The translations under genes were made by a program, and so were the position numbers. 64,000 nucleotides of DNA from Soehngenia sp. (lineage in GTDB: Bacteria > Bacillota > Clostridia > Tissierellales > Tissierellaceae). Shown piece after piece: positions 27,557-37,119 of this stretch. Numbering within the stretch: position 1 is the first letter of the stretch; each line of letters begins with the position of its first letter. The stretch covers positions 1 to 64,000 of the forward strand of contig JAGXFX010000007.1 of the NCBI GenBank assembly GCA_024637045.1, given 5' to 3'. The notes beneath the pieces were generated by a model that worked only from the letters and a program-made list of their open reading frames with translations, was not told the origin of the DNA and did not search any database.

Positions 27557-27582
27557 TATATCCCACTCTATTTATTTGTCAA
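27553..27582 (-). promoter_or_regulatory. Promoter of the marR-ABC operon
   Basis: On the minus strand a perfect -35 TTGACA (27577-27582) and a perfect -10 TATAAT (27553-27558) are 18 bases apart. The -10 box lies inside one arm of the operator repeat. Confidence 0.75.
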
Positions 27583-27610
27583 TATAATTTTTATATACAT
27601 CATCAAACAC

Positions 27611-29383
27611 CTATATCCATATAAACATAATAAGCGGAACCGCCACTACAACAACAATTATTTCAAGTGGCAGACCCATCTTCCAATAATCTCCAAACTT
27701 ATATCCTCCTGGGCTCATGACCAATGTATTTGACTGATGACCTATTGGAGTAAGGAATGAACAGGATGCACCGATTGCAACACTCATAAGAAATGCATCC
27801 GGGGAAGCTGAAAGTCCTCCTGCAATCTCAATGGCTATGGGTGCCATAATTAATACTGCAGCAGCATTATTTACTATATCCGATAGAGTCATTGATATTA
27901 CAAGGACAGCCAGGACCATTGCCCATATTGGTAGTCTATCTGCCAGACTCAGCACACTTCCTGCAATTAGCTGAGCTCCGCCAGTAGTTTCAAGAGCCCT
28001 GCTGACCGGAATTATCGAACCCAAAAGTACAATTATTGACCAGTCAATACTTTCATACATTTCCTTCACAGAAATAAAGTTTCCAAGCACCATTGCTACA
28101 GCAGCCATCATAAATGAAACCTGCACAGGAATAATGCCAAGAGCTGTTAGAACGAGAGCGGTGGCAAAAACCAGAACACCAGGAACGAGTCTCCTGGGTT
28201 TCCCAAGGCTTATTCCTCTTCCAGCAAGAGGAAGACAACCCCACTGAGTAATCATTTCAGATAGCGTATCAGGAGGGCCTTGTAATAGAAGTATATCTCC
28301 AACAATAAATTTTATTGAATCAGGAGACTTGTTTATTCTTACACCTTCCCTGGCTACACCAAGAATATTTATTCCATACCTGCTTCTGATTCTCATTGCC
28401 TTTGCAGTTCTTCCTATAATAAATGCATTTGTCATAACTACTGCTTCCATTATCTCTACATCATCTGTTTTTATATCCTCCTGTGACAATTTATCATTAT
28501 CTGCAAGCTTAAGGTCTGTTGCATCCAGAATCTCCTGAATTTTTCCTGCTGTTGCCTCCACAATCAAGGAGTCACCTTCTTCAAGTGATAGTCTAAGAGA
28601 AGGAGCTGCATAATTCTTATCTTTCCTTATAACTGAAACAATCTTTAATTCCCCTTCAACTGATTCTTCAAGCTCATGAACTGTTTTTCCTGCATATTTT
28701 GATTCTTCAGGTACCTTCAATTCTGTTATGTAATCCTTTATTTCAAACAGATCCTCCTCTGATTTTCCGCCTGTTCTCTTTGGAATAAGTCTCCAGCCAA
28801 TAAGAAGTATAAATGTTACTCCTGCCAGCGCCACTGCTCCTCCCACCGGAAGGAAGTCGAACATTTTGAAAGCTTCCCCAGTGTAGTCTGCCCTGAAAGT
28901 TGAAATAATAATGTTTGGAGGTGTTCCCACAAGAGTTGTCATTCCTCCTAAAAGCGATCCGAAGGCAAGAGGCATAAGAAAGATTGATGGTGATTTATTG
29001 TTCTTTCTAGCCATCTTTATGGCAACAGGCATCATCAATGCCAGCGCACCAATATTGTTCATAAATGCGGAGCTTATTGTAACGGCAAGAACAAGAGATG
29101 TCATCTGGACTATAATATTATCTCCAAGCCTTAGTAGATACCTGGCCATAAAGTCAACCACTCCTGCATTCATAAGTCCCTTGCTTACAACTAATACGGC
29201 CGCAACTGTAATAACAGCAGGGTGACCAAATCCCTCGAAAACCGCATCCATGGGAACAAGACCTGTAAGACTTGCCACAATGAGAGTTACGAGTGATACA
29301 ATATCATATCTCCATTTTCCCCAAACAAAGAAAACGAGCATCAGGATGATAAGTCCAAATATCATATATATTTCAGTTGTCAT
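27611..29383 (-). CDS. SLC13/DASS-type permease with two RCK_C domains
   Basis: A 590-residue transporter. About 12 hydrophobic helices are interrupted by a cytoplasmic pair of TrkA_C (RCK_C) domains (about 190-380). The first membrane half has MNNIGALALMMP and LVGTPPNIIIS; the second has SDIVNNAAAVLIMAPIA and SFLTPIGHQSNTLV. These Ser-Asn-Thr signatures mark the divalent anion:sodium symporter family (sulfate, dicarboxylates). The ATG at 29383 has GGAG 9 bases upstream; a longer reading would start inside the preceding gene's terminator. Substrate not predictable. Confidence 0.88.
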   Translation of the reverse strand: MTTEIYMIFGLIILMLVFFVWGKWRYDIVSLVTLIVASLTGLVPMDAVFEGFGHPAVITVAAVLVVSKGLMNAGVVDFMARYLLRLGDNIIVQMTSLVLAVTISSAFMNNIGALALMMPVAIKMARKNNKSPSIFLMPLAFGSLLGGMTTLVGTPPNIIISTFRADYTGEAFKMFDFLPVGGAVALAGVTFILLIGWRLIPKRTGGKSEEDLFEIKDYITELKVPEESKYAGKTVHELEESVEGELKIVSVIRKDKNYAAPSLRLSLEEGDSLIVEATAGKIQEILDATDLKLADNDKLSQEDIKTDDVEIMEAVVMTNAFIIGRTAKAMRIRSRYGINILGVAREGVRINKSPDSIKFIVGDILLLQGPPDTLSEMITQWGCLPLAGRGISLGKPRRLVPGVLVFATALVLTALGIIPVQVSFMMAAVAMVLGNFISVKEMYESIDWSIIVLLGSIIPVSRALETTGGAQLIAGSVLSLADRLPIWAMVLAVLVISMTLSDIVNNAAAVLIMAPIAIEIAGGLSASPDAFLMSVAIGASCSFLTPIGHQSNTLVMSPGGYKFGDYWKMGLPLEIIVVVVAVPLIMFIWI

Positions 29384-29446
29384 GGTCGTCATCTCCAATC
29401 TGCTTGCACAGGTTAATGAATACTCTATTCCAAATATATACCAAAA

Positions 29447-29482
29447 ACCGGTACTGATGAAACTTATTTCATCAGTACCGGT
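29447..29482 (-). terminator. Terminator of phoH
   Basis: A perfect 16-bp stem (29447-29462 with 29467-29482) with a 4-base loop, followed by TTTTT on the minus strand, just past the phoH stop. Confidence 0.85.
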
Positions 29483-29504
29483 CAATATCGGGTCAATCTA
29501 ATAT

Positions 29505-30872
29505 CTACATTCTGGTTGATGCATCCTGGGCCAAGATGGATCTTAAGCATTCATCAGTCCTCATTGTTATCTGGAAGCAAAGAGGACTTCCCTTCATCTT
29601 CTCGGATGCGTAGCTTAGACCATTTGTCCTTTCATCCAGAAGTGGATGGTCAATTTGCTGAGGATCTCCAAGAAGGACGACTTTTGTTCCCCTTCCTACC
29701 CTTGTGACTATTCCCTTGACCTGTTTAGGAGTAAGGTTCTGTGCTTCATCAATTATAAGGAAAGTATTTGTTATCGATCGACCTCTAATGAAGTTCATTG
29801 CCTCTGCCACAATAACTCCTCTGTAGAAGAGTTCGTCTATTTTATCCTTTAGTTGTTTTTCATTTTTATATCTTTCATTTTCATTTCGGTCTACAAGTAT
29901 CTCCAGATTGTCAATTATTGGTCTTAAGTAAGGTGCAATCTTTTCCTGTTCTGTTCCAGGAAGAAAACCTATATCCTCGTCAAACTGAACATTTGGTCTT
30001 GTTATAAGAATCTTTCTATATCTTCTAGAAGCAGGTTCATATGTATGCTGCAACCCAACCGCCAGGGAATAGAATGTCTTTGCAGTACCTGCTGTTCCCT
30101 TTACTATTACAAGCGGAGCTGTTTCCGGATCCTGCATAAGTGCTTCCTGAAGAAATCTCTGACCTACATTTCTTGGTTTTACTCCGAATGGTTCTTCATT
30201 AAGACTCCATAATGGAACTATTTTGTCTCCATTAAATCTTCCAAGCAGTGTCTTTTTTTCACTTGTCTCAGAATGAAGAATAAAAAACTGATTTGGAACC
30301 GGATCAACATTGACTCTTTCTAGGCCATCCATTACGAATGCATTTTCAGGGCTTATTCCCTTCTTCTTAAATTCACCCATGGCCTTATCGCTAATATACG
30401 CGTCCATCCTTCCGGTGTATTGCGCTTCAAAGCTTGGCGATTGCTCCGTTGTAAAGTCCTCGGCAGGTACTCCCATCATCTGTGCCTTCAGTCTTACGAT
30501 AATATCCTTTGTTACCAGGATTACATTGTCTCCCTTTTCCATGAGACCCTTGCAAACCTTCAGAATCCTGTTGTCACAGGTATCTCCATGGAATCCGTCT
30601 GGAATCTGGACTGATGTGTAGTTTGTCTCAATCTTGAGCATCCCACCTGTATCCAGCATAACTCCTTCGTATAGACTTCCCTTTGTCCTTAAGCTTTCCA
30701 GAAATCTGATTGCCTGTCTGCAGTTTGCACCTCTCTCAGCATCGTCGTTCTTATGCTTGTCGAGTTCCTCAAGGACAGCAACCGGCAGAATTACCCTGTT
30801 GTCTTCAAATGAGTACAGAGCGGCAGGGGATTGAATGATAACATTTGTGTCAAGCACATAGGTTTTTTTCAT
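29505..30872 (-). CDS. phoH: PIN-PhoH ATPase (PhoH2-type)
   Basis: A 455-residue two-domain protein. The N-terminal PIN nuclease domain (1-150) has KTYVLDTNVII with its first catalytic Asp, AVLEELDK, and the Asp of VILVTKDI. The C-terminal PhoH ATPase (about 225-455) has Walker A IVKGTAGTAKTF and Walker B TFLIIDEAQNLTPKQ. PIN-PhoH proteins are RNA helicase-nucleases in characterised cases. The gene is monocistronic between its own promoter region and a strong terminator. Confidence 0.92.
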   Translation of the reverse strand: MKKTYVLDTNVIIQSPAALYSFEDNRVILPVAVLEELDKHKNDDAERGANCRQAIRFLESLRTKGSLYEGVMLDTGGMLKIETNYTSVQIPDGFHGDTCDNRILKVCKGLMEKGDNVILVTKDIIVRLKAQMMGVPAEDFTTEQSPSFEAQYTGRMDAYISDKAMGEFKKKGISPENAFVMDGLERVNVDPVPNQFFILHSETSEKKTLLGRFNGDKIVPLWSLNEEPFGVKPRNVGQRFLQEALMQDPETAPLVIVKGTAGTAKTFYSLAVGLQHTYEPASRRYRKILITRPNVQFDEDIGFLPGTEQEKIAPYLRPIIDNLEILVDRNENERYKNEKQLKDKIDELFYRGVIVAEAMNFIRGRSITNTFLIIDEAQNLTPKQVKGIVTRVGRGTKVVLLGDPQQIDHPLLDERTNGLSYASEKMKGSPLCFQITMRTDECLRSILAQDASTRM

Positions 30873-31007
30873 GGGCCGACCTCCGTTTTATTTAGTTACC
30901 GTATTAACTTCCTGCTTCTATTATACTACATTCGACATAAGTTTTAAATCAATAAATTGTATATTTTGGTAAATTAATTATAAAAAACAACTATATATTG
31001 TGGACAA

Positions 31008-31048
31008 CAAAAAACCGATACCTTTATGATTTAACATCGGTACCGGTT
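31008..31048 (-). terminator. Terminator of the 419-residue unknown gene
   Basis: AACCGATACC (31013-31022) pairs with GGTACCGGTT (31039-31048) with one mismatch, followed by TTGTTGTCC on the minus strand. Confidence 0.6.
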
Positions 31049-31058
31049 CTTAATATTA

Positions 31059-32318
31059 TCAGTAGTTGAAAAAGCTTCTTATGCTTTCATAGCTATCCTC
31101 AGTTATGTTCGTCCTCATTCCATCAAGTCCGCCTTGGTAGAATATTTCACCCTGGTCGATATAGATGTAGTTTTCCTTTGTTTCTCCTTCTTCAAATAGA
31201 TGATCCATCAATATGTAATATTCATCCAGCTCCCTAACATCAATGCCTTCCCAGGCGGCTGATCTTATCATATGGTCCATCACGACCTCAGTTATGATAT
31301 CCATCGAGCAATTGTCAGCAATCTCAACGGTTCTATCAACCTTACCATTTACAACTTTTTTTAAAGACGTCTTTATGGACCTTTGAAATTCTCCTCCTTG
31401 AACCACAATTGGAGTTGGACCTTCTGACCCACCGATAATAGCGTCGTATGATTCTGACAGAACTACACTCTCACGGTTTTTATCCCACATTATATACAGC
31501 TCCATATTCCTGCCGGGAGAGAAATTGCTTGTAAATTCTTCCTGTACAAGAATACTATCCTCCTTGTCAAAAACCTTTACTGCATAAGAGAGGCCTTCCT
31601 GATTAGGCATTATAAAATCAAAGCTCGCTCCAAGTTCCATGGCAGTACTGTCGGCATTTGTGCCTCCATTTAAAGTACTATCCCAGTTAACCTCAACTCT
31701 CCATACCTCTTCTTCAACATCCCAGTTTGTGATTTTAAGATTGGAAACACCATAGGATATTAACCTTGAAAGGTCCCTAAAATTTGGTCTAAGCACATCT
31801 ACCTTCCATTCTCCCTCTACTTCCTTCATAACTATTTCACCTACTACCATTGTGTTTTCTACTTCTCCATTTGCAAGGACAATTTCAACGGGAACCTGGT
31901 ATTTGTAATATATCCGACCATCCTTATACTCTTGATAATCAATCAGAGTTACTGAATCTGCAAACATTTTATTGCCTGTACCTCTAACAGACACCCCGCC
32001 TCCGGGAATAAACCTGTTTGCCATAGCCTCCTCTAAACCTTCCACTGTCATCAATGGTCCGTACTTCTCCTTGACCATATTTCCGAACTCCTCGAGAGCG
32101 TCCATATTTGGTTTAGGATTTCCGACCACTTCTTCATAAAAGAAATCAGCAAGCTCAGAATCGTCAACAGTGTAATAATCTTTTAGGAAATTATATGCCA
32201 TACGCTCAGGAGTGTTTTCATCACCACTTCTAGCATTCCAAATGAATATTCCCGCTATTGCTATAAGCAAAACCACACCTACAATTTTCCAGTTTATGTT
32301 TTTACTGTCTTCACTCAA
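31059..32318 (-). CDS. Unknown membrane-anchored extracytoplasmic protein
   Basis: A 419-residue protein that I do not recognise. A short charged head is followed by a single transmembrane helix (about 11-27); the remainder is hydrophilic and would lie outside the membrane. The part at about 35-210 resembles NTF2-like helper domains (FLKDYYTVDDSELADFFYEE, then GEWKVDVLRPNF). The rest is beta-rich, with a GerMN-like feel near GEFQRSIKTSLKKVVNG; that likeness is weak. It lies between phoH and the riboflavin cluster with its own terminator. Confidence 0.6.
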   Translation of the reverse strand: MSEDSKNINWKIVGVVLLIAIAGIFIWNARSGDENTPERMAYNFLKDYYTVDDSELADFFYEEVVGNPKPNMDALEEFGNMVKEKYGPLMTVEGLEEAMANRFIPGGGVSVRGTGNKMFADSVTLIDYQEYKDGRIYYKYQVPVEIVLANGEVENTMVVGEIVMKEVEGEWKVDVLRPNFRDLSRLISYGVSNLKITNWDVEEEVWRVEVNWDSTLNGGTNADSTAMELGASFDFIMPNQEGLSYAVKVFDKEDSILVQEEFTSNFSPGRNMELYIMWDKNRESVVLSESYDAIIGGSEGPTPIVVQGGEFQRSIKTSLKKVVNGKVDRTVEIADNCSMDIITEVVMDHMIRSAAWEGIDVRELDEYYILMDHLFEEGETKENYIYIDQGEIFYQGGLDGMRTNITEDSYESIRSFFNY

Positions 32319-32419
32319 TAGATTCTCCCCCTATCGCTATTGATACTATTGTAACACAGTGTCACGAAAAAATGGAACCTGATTTCCATCAGATTCCATG
32401 ACCATATCTCTATTAATTT

Positions 32420-33076
32420 TTAGAATATATTCTTGAGCTCGGCTATGCTTCCTATCTTGATATCAGCATCGGATAATTCCTCTTCAGTTCCAAATCCGTA
32501 TTTGCAACCGATTGTAAAAATCCCGCTGGCCTTGCCTGCATCCATGTCTTTTTTCCTGTCTCCAACAATAGCCATCTCTTTGGGATAATTTATAATTATG
32601 CTTTTTAAAATATCCTGTTTTGGCATAAAATCATATTCTTCTGAGCAAACCATATTAATAAAATACTTCTCTAGGTCAAAAAGTTCCTTATGATTCTCCA
32701 TGTATTTTTTCCTACAATTACTTATAAATACAAGGATGTATCCCTTTTTCTTAAGATACTCAAGAATTTCAATAGAATCTTCATATAACACAGGATAACC
32801 AAGTTTTATAAGTCTATTCATTTCTTTTCCAATAAGCTCACTGCTGGCGTTCCTTATATCTTCGTTTAGATTTGGTATAAACTTCTCCCACATTTCTCTA
32901 GGGTTATACCCAATCCAGCTTGATATTTCATCATCAGACCAGAGTTTTGGTTCAGCATATCCATTTTCCACTAAGTTCTCATATGCCTTCCTGAATGCAG
33001 GAGCATATATTGCCATGCTATTATGCAATGTTCCATCATAATCAAAAAATATAGTTTTAATGTTATTTATTTTCAA
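32420..33076 (-). CDS. HAD-family phosphatase at the end of the riboflavin operon
   Basis: A 218-residue HAD hydrolase of the phosphoglycolate-phosphatase/PpaX type. Motif I is FFDYDGTLHN (nucleophile and acid Asp), motif II VFISNCR, motif III Lys in FMPKQDIL, motif IV MAIVGDRKKDMDAG. An alpha-helical C1 cap lies between motifs I and II. It begins 16 bp after ribH, so it is co-transcribed with ribD-E-BA-H. The riboflavin pathway needs a phosphatase that removes phosphate from 5-amino-6-ribitylaminouracil 5'-phosphate, and HAD enzymes do this in other bacteria. That role is a good inference, not shown by sequence alone. Confidence 0.88.
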   Translation of the reverse strand: MKINNIKTIFFDYDGTLHNSMAIYAPAFRKAYENLVENGYAEPKLWSDDEISSWIGYNPREMWEKFIPNLNEDIRNASSELIGKEMNRLIKLGYPVLYEDSIEILEYLKKKGYILVFISNCRKKYMENHKELFDLEKYFINMVCSEEYDFMPKQDILKSIIINYPKEMAIVGDRKKDMDAGKASGIFTIGCKYGFGTEEELSDADIKIGSIAELKNIF

Positions 33077-33092
33077 AGACAGAATAACCTCC

Positions 33093-33554
33093 TTAAATCT
33101 GTTTCAATAAATTAGCCATTTCAATTGCTGTCATAGCAGCATCATATCCCTTGTTTCCAGCTTTTGTTCCAGCTCTTTCAATTGCCTGTTCAATTGTATC
33201 AGTAGTTAATACTCCGAAAATAACTGGAACATTTGATTCAAGTGACACATGTGCAACTCCTTTTGTTACTTCGCTGGATACGTAGTCAAAGTGTGGAGTT
33301 GATCCTCTTATAACCGCTCCCAGCGTTATTACTCCATCATATTTTTCTGAATTGCTCATTTTTTTAGCAGCCAATGGAATTTCAAATGCACCTGGTACCC
33401 AAGCAATTTCAATGTTTTCTTCCTCAACACCATGTCTTTTAAGAGCATCGATTGCTCCTCCCAGGAGTTTTGAACCTATGAACTCATTGAATCTGCCTAC
33501 AACTATTCCAAATTTTAAGCCTTCACCAATTAGATTTCCTTCATAAATTTTCAT
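33093..33554 (-). CDS. ribH: 6,7-Dimethyl-8-ribityllumazine synthase
   Basis: A 153-residue lumazine synthase, normal length. It condenses 5-amino-6-ribitylaminouracil with 3,4-dihydroxybutanone 4-phosphate. The N-terminal VVGRFNEFI, the [10 protein letters not shown] substrate loop, and [14 protein letters not shown] with the catalytic His and ribityl-binding residues are all present. [17 protein letters not shown] closes the fold. The ATG directly abuts the ribBA stop codon, so translation is coupled. Confidence 0.97.
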   Translation of the reverse strand: MKIYEGNLIGEGLKFGIVVGRFNEFIGSKLLGGAIDALKRHGVEEENIEIAWVPGAFEIPLAAKKMSNSEKYDGVITLGAVIRGSTPHFDYVSSEVTKGVAHVSLESNVPVIFGVLTTDTIEQAIERAGTKAGNKGYDAAMTAIEMANLLKQI

Positions 33555-34766
33555 TTACTTATCCTCCTTGAATTTTAGTATGTGACCCATTTTATTTTTT
33601 TTTGTTCTTAAATAGTTTCTATTTCTTTCATTGTGATTCATCTGGATTTCTACTCTGTCCACTATCTCAATTTCGTAGCCTGAAAGTCCTTTGATTTTTT
33701 TTGGATTATTGGTCATAAGCTTGACTTTTTTTATACCCAAGTCTGCAAGTATTTGTGCACCAATTCCGTATTCCCTTAAGTCCTCACCAAATCCTAAAGC
33801 TAGATTTGCCTCTACAGTATCCATTCCCTGATCCTGGAGGGAATATGCTCTGATTTTGTTTATCAGTCCGATTCCTCTTCCTTCCTGACGCATATAAAGA
33901 AGAACACCTCTTCCCTCTTCTTCAATCCTTTTCATAGCATCTGCATACTGTTCGCCACAGTCACATCTCAACGATCCAAAGGCATCTCCTGTAAGGCACT
34001 CCGAATGAACCCTGACAAGAACAGGTTCGCCATCTGAAACATCTCCTTTAACAAGAGCAACATGATGCTCTCCGTTAAGGACATTCTCATATCCTACCAA
34101 CTTGAACTCACCGTATTTAGTTGGCAGATCTGCTTCTGCCGCTCTTTCAATAAGCACTTCCTTATGTCTTCTGTAGAATATCAGGTCAGCTATTGTAACA
34201 ATCTTTAGATTATGGTCTCTGGCGTATTCCATCAATTCCGGTACTCTTGCCATTGTCCCATCATCACTCATGATTTCACAAATCACTCCAGCAGGGTTCA
34301 ACCCAGCTAGCTTAGCAAAATCAACAGCTGCCTCTGTATGCCCTGCCCTTCTTAGAACCCCACCCTCCTGGTATCTCAATGGGAAAATATGTCCTGGCCG
34401 TTTGAAGTCAATTGCAGAAGCATCTTCTTCCAGAACTTTTTTTATTGTCAATGCTCTTTCAAATGCAGATATTCCAGTTGTTGTTTCCAAAGCGTCTATT
34501 GATACGGTAAAAGCAGTTTGATGTGAATCTGTATTTCTGTCAACCATGTATGCTATACTTAGTTCTTCCAGTCTATCTCCTGTGACAGGCATGCAGATTA
34601 GTCCTCGGCCATGTTTGGTCATGAAGTTTATTGCCTCTGGAGTCACCATTTCTGCTGCCATCAGGAGATCTCCTTCGTTTTCTCTGTCTTCGTCATCTAC
34701 AACTACAATCATTTTGCCTTCTCTAATATCCTCTATTGCTTCTTCAATTGTATTGAAAGTTGCCAT
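33555..34766 (-). CDS. ribBA: Bifunctional DHBP synthase / GTP cyclohydrolase II
   Basis: A 403-residue fusion. The RibB half (1-200) converts ribulose 5-phosphate to dihydroxybutanone phosphate and has [12 protein letters not shown] with its metal-binding Glu and [10 protein letters not shown]. The RibA half (205-403) opens GTP and has the zinc-binding cysteines in [19 protein letters not shown] and the RQEGRGIGL loop. The ATG at 34766 has AAAGGAG 8 bases upstream; a longer reading would overlap the ribE stop. Both active sites look intact. Confidence 0.96.
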   Translation of the reverse strand: MATFNTIEEAIEDIREGKMIVVVDDEDRENEGDLLMAAEMVTPEAINFMTKHGRGLICMPVTGDRLEELSIAYMVDRNTDSHQTAFTVSIDALETTTGISAFERALTIKKVLEEDASAIDFKRPGHIFPLRYQEGGVLRRAGHTEAAVDFAKLAGLNPAGVICEIMSDDGTMARVPELMEYARDHNLKIVTIADLIFYRRHKEVLIERAAEADLPTKYGEFKLVGYENVLNGEHHVALVKGDVSDGEPVLVRVHSECLTGDAFGSLRCDCGEQYADAMKRIEEEGRGVLLYMRQEGRGIGLINKIRAYSLQDQGMDTVEANLALGFGEDLREYGIGAQILADLGIKKVKLMTNNPKKIKGLSGYEIEIVDRVEIQMNHNERNRNYLRTKKNKMGHILKFKEDK

Positions 34767-34779
34767 TTTATCTTCTCCT

Positions 34780-35430
34780 TTACACAAATCCGTTTCTTTG
34801 CAGAAACTCCATGTCTATTTTGCTTTCTACAGGTTCATTTTTACCGTAAATCATAAGCTTTTCGATATACTTTCCTACGAGATCACACTCTAGGTTCAAT
34901 ACATCGCCCACCTTTTTGTGAAGCAGTGTGGTGGATTCCTTTGTATGTGGAATGATGGAAACCTCGAAGACATTATCATCAACATATGCCACGGTAAGAC
35001 TTATCCCATCAATGGCTATTGAACCTTTGGATATTATATATTTTAATAAATTTCTTTCTGCTGATACAGTCACCCAAACTGCATTATCCTCTTTTTTTAG
35101 GCTAACTATTTTCCCAGTTCCATCTATATGTCCGCTTACAATATGGCCTCCAAGTCTGTCACTTGCCTTTAATGCTCTTTCGAGGTTCACTTCCATATCA
35201 GGGGTTAAAAGACCAAGGTTACTCCTTCGTATCGTTTCAGCCATAACATCAACTGTGAAACTACTCTTTGAAAAATCTGTTACTGTAAGGCAGACTCCAT
35301 TTGTGGAGATACTATCCCCAAGTTTTACGTCTTCAAGAACCCTGATTGCATCAATACTGATTCTTGCTGCCTTTTCACTTTTAGTAATCGCTCGTACTGT
35401 ACCAATTTCTTCTATAATTCCTGTAAACAA
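34780..35430 (-). CDS. ribE: Riboflavin synthase, alpha subunit
   Basis: A 216-residue enzyme built of two homologous lumazine-binding barrels. It converts two 6,7-dimethyl-8-ribityllumazine molecules to riboflavin and the ribitylaminouracil. [10 protein letters not shown] starts repeat one, GVCLTVTDF and [12 protein letters not shown] mark the barrels, and [11 protein letters not shown] starts the equivalent site of repeat two. It lies 6 bp from ribD and 13 bp from ribBA in the same operon, under the FMN riboswitch. Confidence 0.96.
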   Translation of the reverse strand: MFTGIIEEIGTVRAITKSEKAARISIDAIRVLEDVKLGDSISTNGVCLTVTDFSKSSFTVDVMAETIRRSNLGLLTPDMEVNLERALKASDRLGGHIVSGHIDGTGKIVSLKKEDNAVWVTVSAERNLLKYIISKGSIAIDGISLTVAYVDDNVFEVSIIPHTKESTTLLHKKVGDVLNLECDLVGKYIEKLMIYGKNEPVESKIDMEFLQRNGFV

Positions 35431-35436
35431 CTTAAA

Positions 35437-36534
35437 TCACCTCCTAACCGGGTAACCAGTTACCAATATATCTTCCCCAATTATGCATGTACTCATTTTA
35501 TCAATATTTATTGCATCCTTCATAAGAGCTATTCCGATACCTCCAAGAGGGGTTTTAGACTCTTCTCCGCCTACTACTTTTGGTGCTATGAAGAACAGAA
35601 CCTTATCAATCATTTGCTCTTCGAGAAATGAATACGCAATGGTACTACCACCTTCAACAAGAATGCTATCAATTCCCATTTCACCAATCATTCTTATCGC
35701 ATTGGGGATATCGACTCTTCCTTCCTTGGTTGGAGATATTAGTATTTGCATTCCTTTAGAAGCTAGATTTTCAAGCTTTTCCTTTGGTGCAAAATCGGTA
35801 GTTACAAGTAAAGTTCTGACTTCACCAGCTGTTCTTACAATGTTTGATTCCATTGGAATCTTTGCCTTCGTATCAACTATTATCCTGAGTGGATTCTTTG
35901 TCTCAGTATCTTCAATTCTAGATGTAAGCATTGGATCATCTGCGAGTAGAGTTCCTACTCCTACAAGGATTCCTGATACTCTTTGCCTTATCCGGTGTAC
36001 ATATTCTCTTGATTCTTCGCCACTTACCCATCTGGAGTCTCCTGTATGAGTTGCAATTTTACCATCTAGAGTCATTGCAGACTTAAATATGCAAAAAGGC
36101 ATTTTTGTGGTTATATATTTATTGAATATTTCATTTTGTACTCTACATTTATCTTCAAGCATTCCTGTGAAAACTTCTAAACCGTTGTCTTCAAGAATCT
36201 TAACTCCTCTGCCTGATACCAAAGGGTTTGGGTCTACCATTCCTATTACTACTTTTTTGATGCCTCTTCTTATTATTTCATCTACACATGGGGGAGTCTT
36301 TCCATAATGCGAACATGGTTCAAGAGTTACATACATTGTTGCTCCTTCAACATTTTCCTTTGCATTCTGGAATGCATTTACTTCAGCATGTGGTCCTCCA
36401 TAGTATTGATGATACCCTTCTCCAATTATCCTCTCATCCTTTACAATAACAGCTCCTACAAGAGGATTGGGATTAGTAAAGCCTGAACCTTTTTCAGCCA
36501 GTTCCAATGCGTATTCCATATATTTATTGTCCAT
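35437..36534 (-). CDS. ribD: Bifunctional riboflavin deaminase-reductase
   Basis: A 365-residue fusion, first gene of the operon. The deaminase half (1-145) has the zinc site GGPHAEVNAF and TLEPCSHYGKTPPC. The reductase half (146-365) has KSAMTLDGKIATHTGDSRW and ILVEGGSTIAYSF, which bind NADPH and substrate. It performs steps two and three from the GTP ring-opening product. The ATG follows the riboswitch expression platform directly, with GGAGG upstream. Confidence 0.96.
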   Translation of the reverse strand: MDNKYMEYALELAEKGSGFTNPNPLVGAVIVKDERIIGEGYHQYYGGPHAEVNAFQNAKENVEGATMYVTLEPCSHYGKTPPCVDEIIRRGIKKVVIGMVDPNPLVSGRGVKILEDNGLEVFTGMLEDKCRVQNEIFNKYITTKMPFCIFKSAMTLDGKIATHTGDSRWVSGEESREYVHRIRQRVSGILVGVGTLLADDPMLTSRIEDTETKNPLRIIVDTKAKIPMESNIVRTAGEVRTLLVTTDFAPKEKLENLASKGMQILISPTKEGRVDIPNAIRMIGEMGIDSILVEGGSTIAYSFLEEQMIDKVLFFIAPKVVGGEESKTPLGGIGIALMKDAINIDKMSTCIIGEDILVTGYPVRR

Positions 36535-36551
36535 AAGACCTCCTTGAAAAT

Positions 36552-36580
36552 CAAAAAGCCCTGATTAAAAATCAGGGCTT
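36552..36580 (-). terminator. Expression-platform terminator of the FMN riboswitch
   Basis: AAGCCCTGAT (36556-36565) pairs with ATCAGGGCTT (36571-36580), and TTTTTG follows on the minus strand. It sits between the aptamer and the ribD ribosome binding site, so it would stop transcription when FMN is bound. Confidence 0.9.
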
Positions 36581-36605
36581 GAAAATCAAAAACATGCTTT
36601 GAATG

Positions 36606-36720
36606 TATAATCTTCTTTCATCCAGACTTTACTGTCGGCTTCGGAATTTAACCGAATCAGCCTTACGGCTCGCGGGCTTTACCGCCGGTAGGGAATTTCA
36701 CCCTGCCCTGAAGATTTAAT
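36606..36720 (-). promoter_or_regulatory. FMN riboswitch (RFN element)
   Basis: On the minus strand the conserved RFN blocks follow in order: ATCTTC closing stem, GGGCAGGGTGAAATTCCC, ACCGGCGGTAAAGCCCGCGA, GATTCGGT/ATTCCGAAGCCGAC, AGTCTGGATGAAAGAAGAT. The 5' and 3' closing arms (36709-36716 and 36610-36616) pair. The variable helix is short. Bound FMN would favour the terminator at 36552-36580 and switch off ribD-ribE-ribBA-ribH-HAD. Confidence 0.97.
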
Positions 36721-36735
36721 ATTAAGTTCGACAAA

Positions 36736-36764
36736 ACTATATCATTAATATGGAAGTTTGTCAA
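36736..36764 (-). promoter_or_regulatory. Promoter of the riboflavin operon
   Basis: On the minus strand a perfect -35 TTGACA (36759-36764) and -10 TATAGT (36736-36741) are 17 bases apart, placing the transcript start just ahead of the riboswitch. Confidence 0.8.
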
Positions 36765-36804
36765 TTTAAACTTCCAGTAAATTTCACTTTAATTAATCAT
36801 ATAT

Positions 36805-37119
36805 TTACTTGACTGGTGCCGGTGCCTTTACAATAATAAGTTCCAGCGTTTCTTCATCTCTATTCTTTACATTCATCTTGATATCCACTGGGATCTTCAA
36901 TATGCTACCCTTTGGATACTTGTTTACCTCCTGGTCACCGAGTGCTATCGAAAGTGTTCCCCTCAATACAGTCATATAGACATTTGAGTTCGAAAAGTGC
37001 TCAGGAAGACCTTCATCCTTATTAAATACCATATGAACATAGTTGATATTGTCATCAAAAATCAGCTTTTCCACTGCAAAATCATCGCTTGTTGAATAAT
37101 TAAATACCTGTTCTATCAT
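36805..37119 (-). CDS. Small cupin-domain protein
   Basis: A 104-residue single cupin barrel. The first motif region reads NYVHMVFNKDEGLPEHFSNSN, where the usual 'HxH...E' metal ligands are reduced to one His, and the second reads PKGSILKIPVDIKMNVKN. Metal binding and catalysis are therefore doubtful, and a sensing or binding role is possible. Monocistronic between the riboflavin promoter and the histidine cluster. GGAGG precedes the ATG. Confidence 0.75.
   Translation of the reverse strand: MIEQVFNYSTSDDFAVEKLIFDDNINYVHMVFNKDEGLPEHFSNSNVYMTVLRGTLSIALGDQEVNKYPKGSILKIPVDIKMNVKNRDEETLELIIVKAPAPVK

Noticed and set aside
35483-36049. 188-codon plus-strand frame inside ribD
   Set aside because: Antisense to conserved ribD motifs; it has no ribosome binding site or motif.
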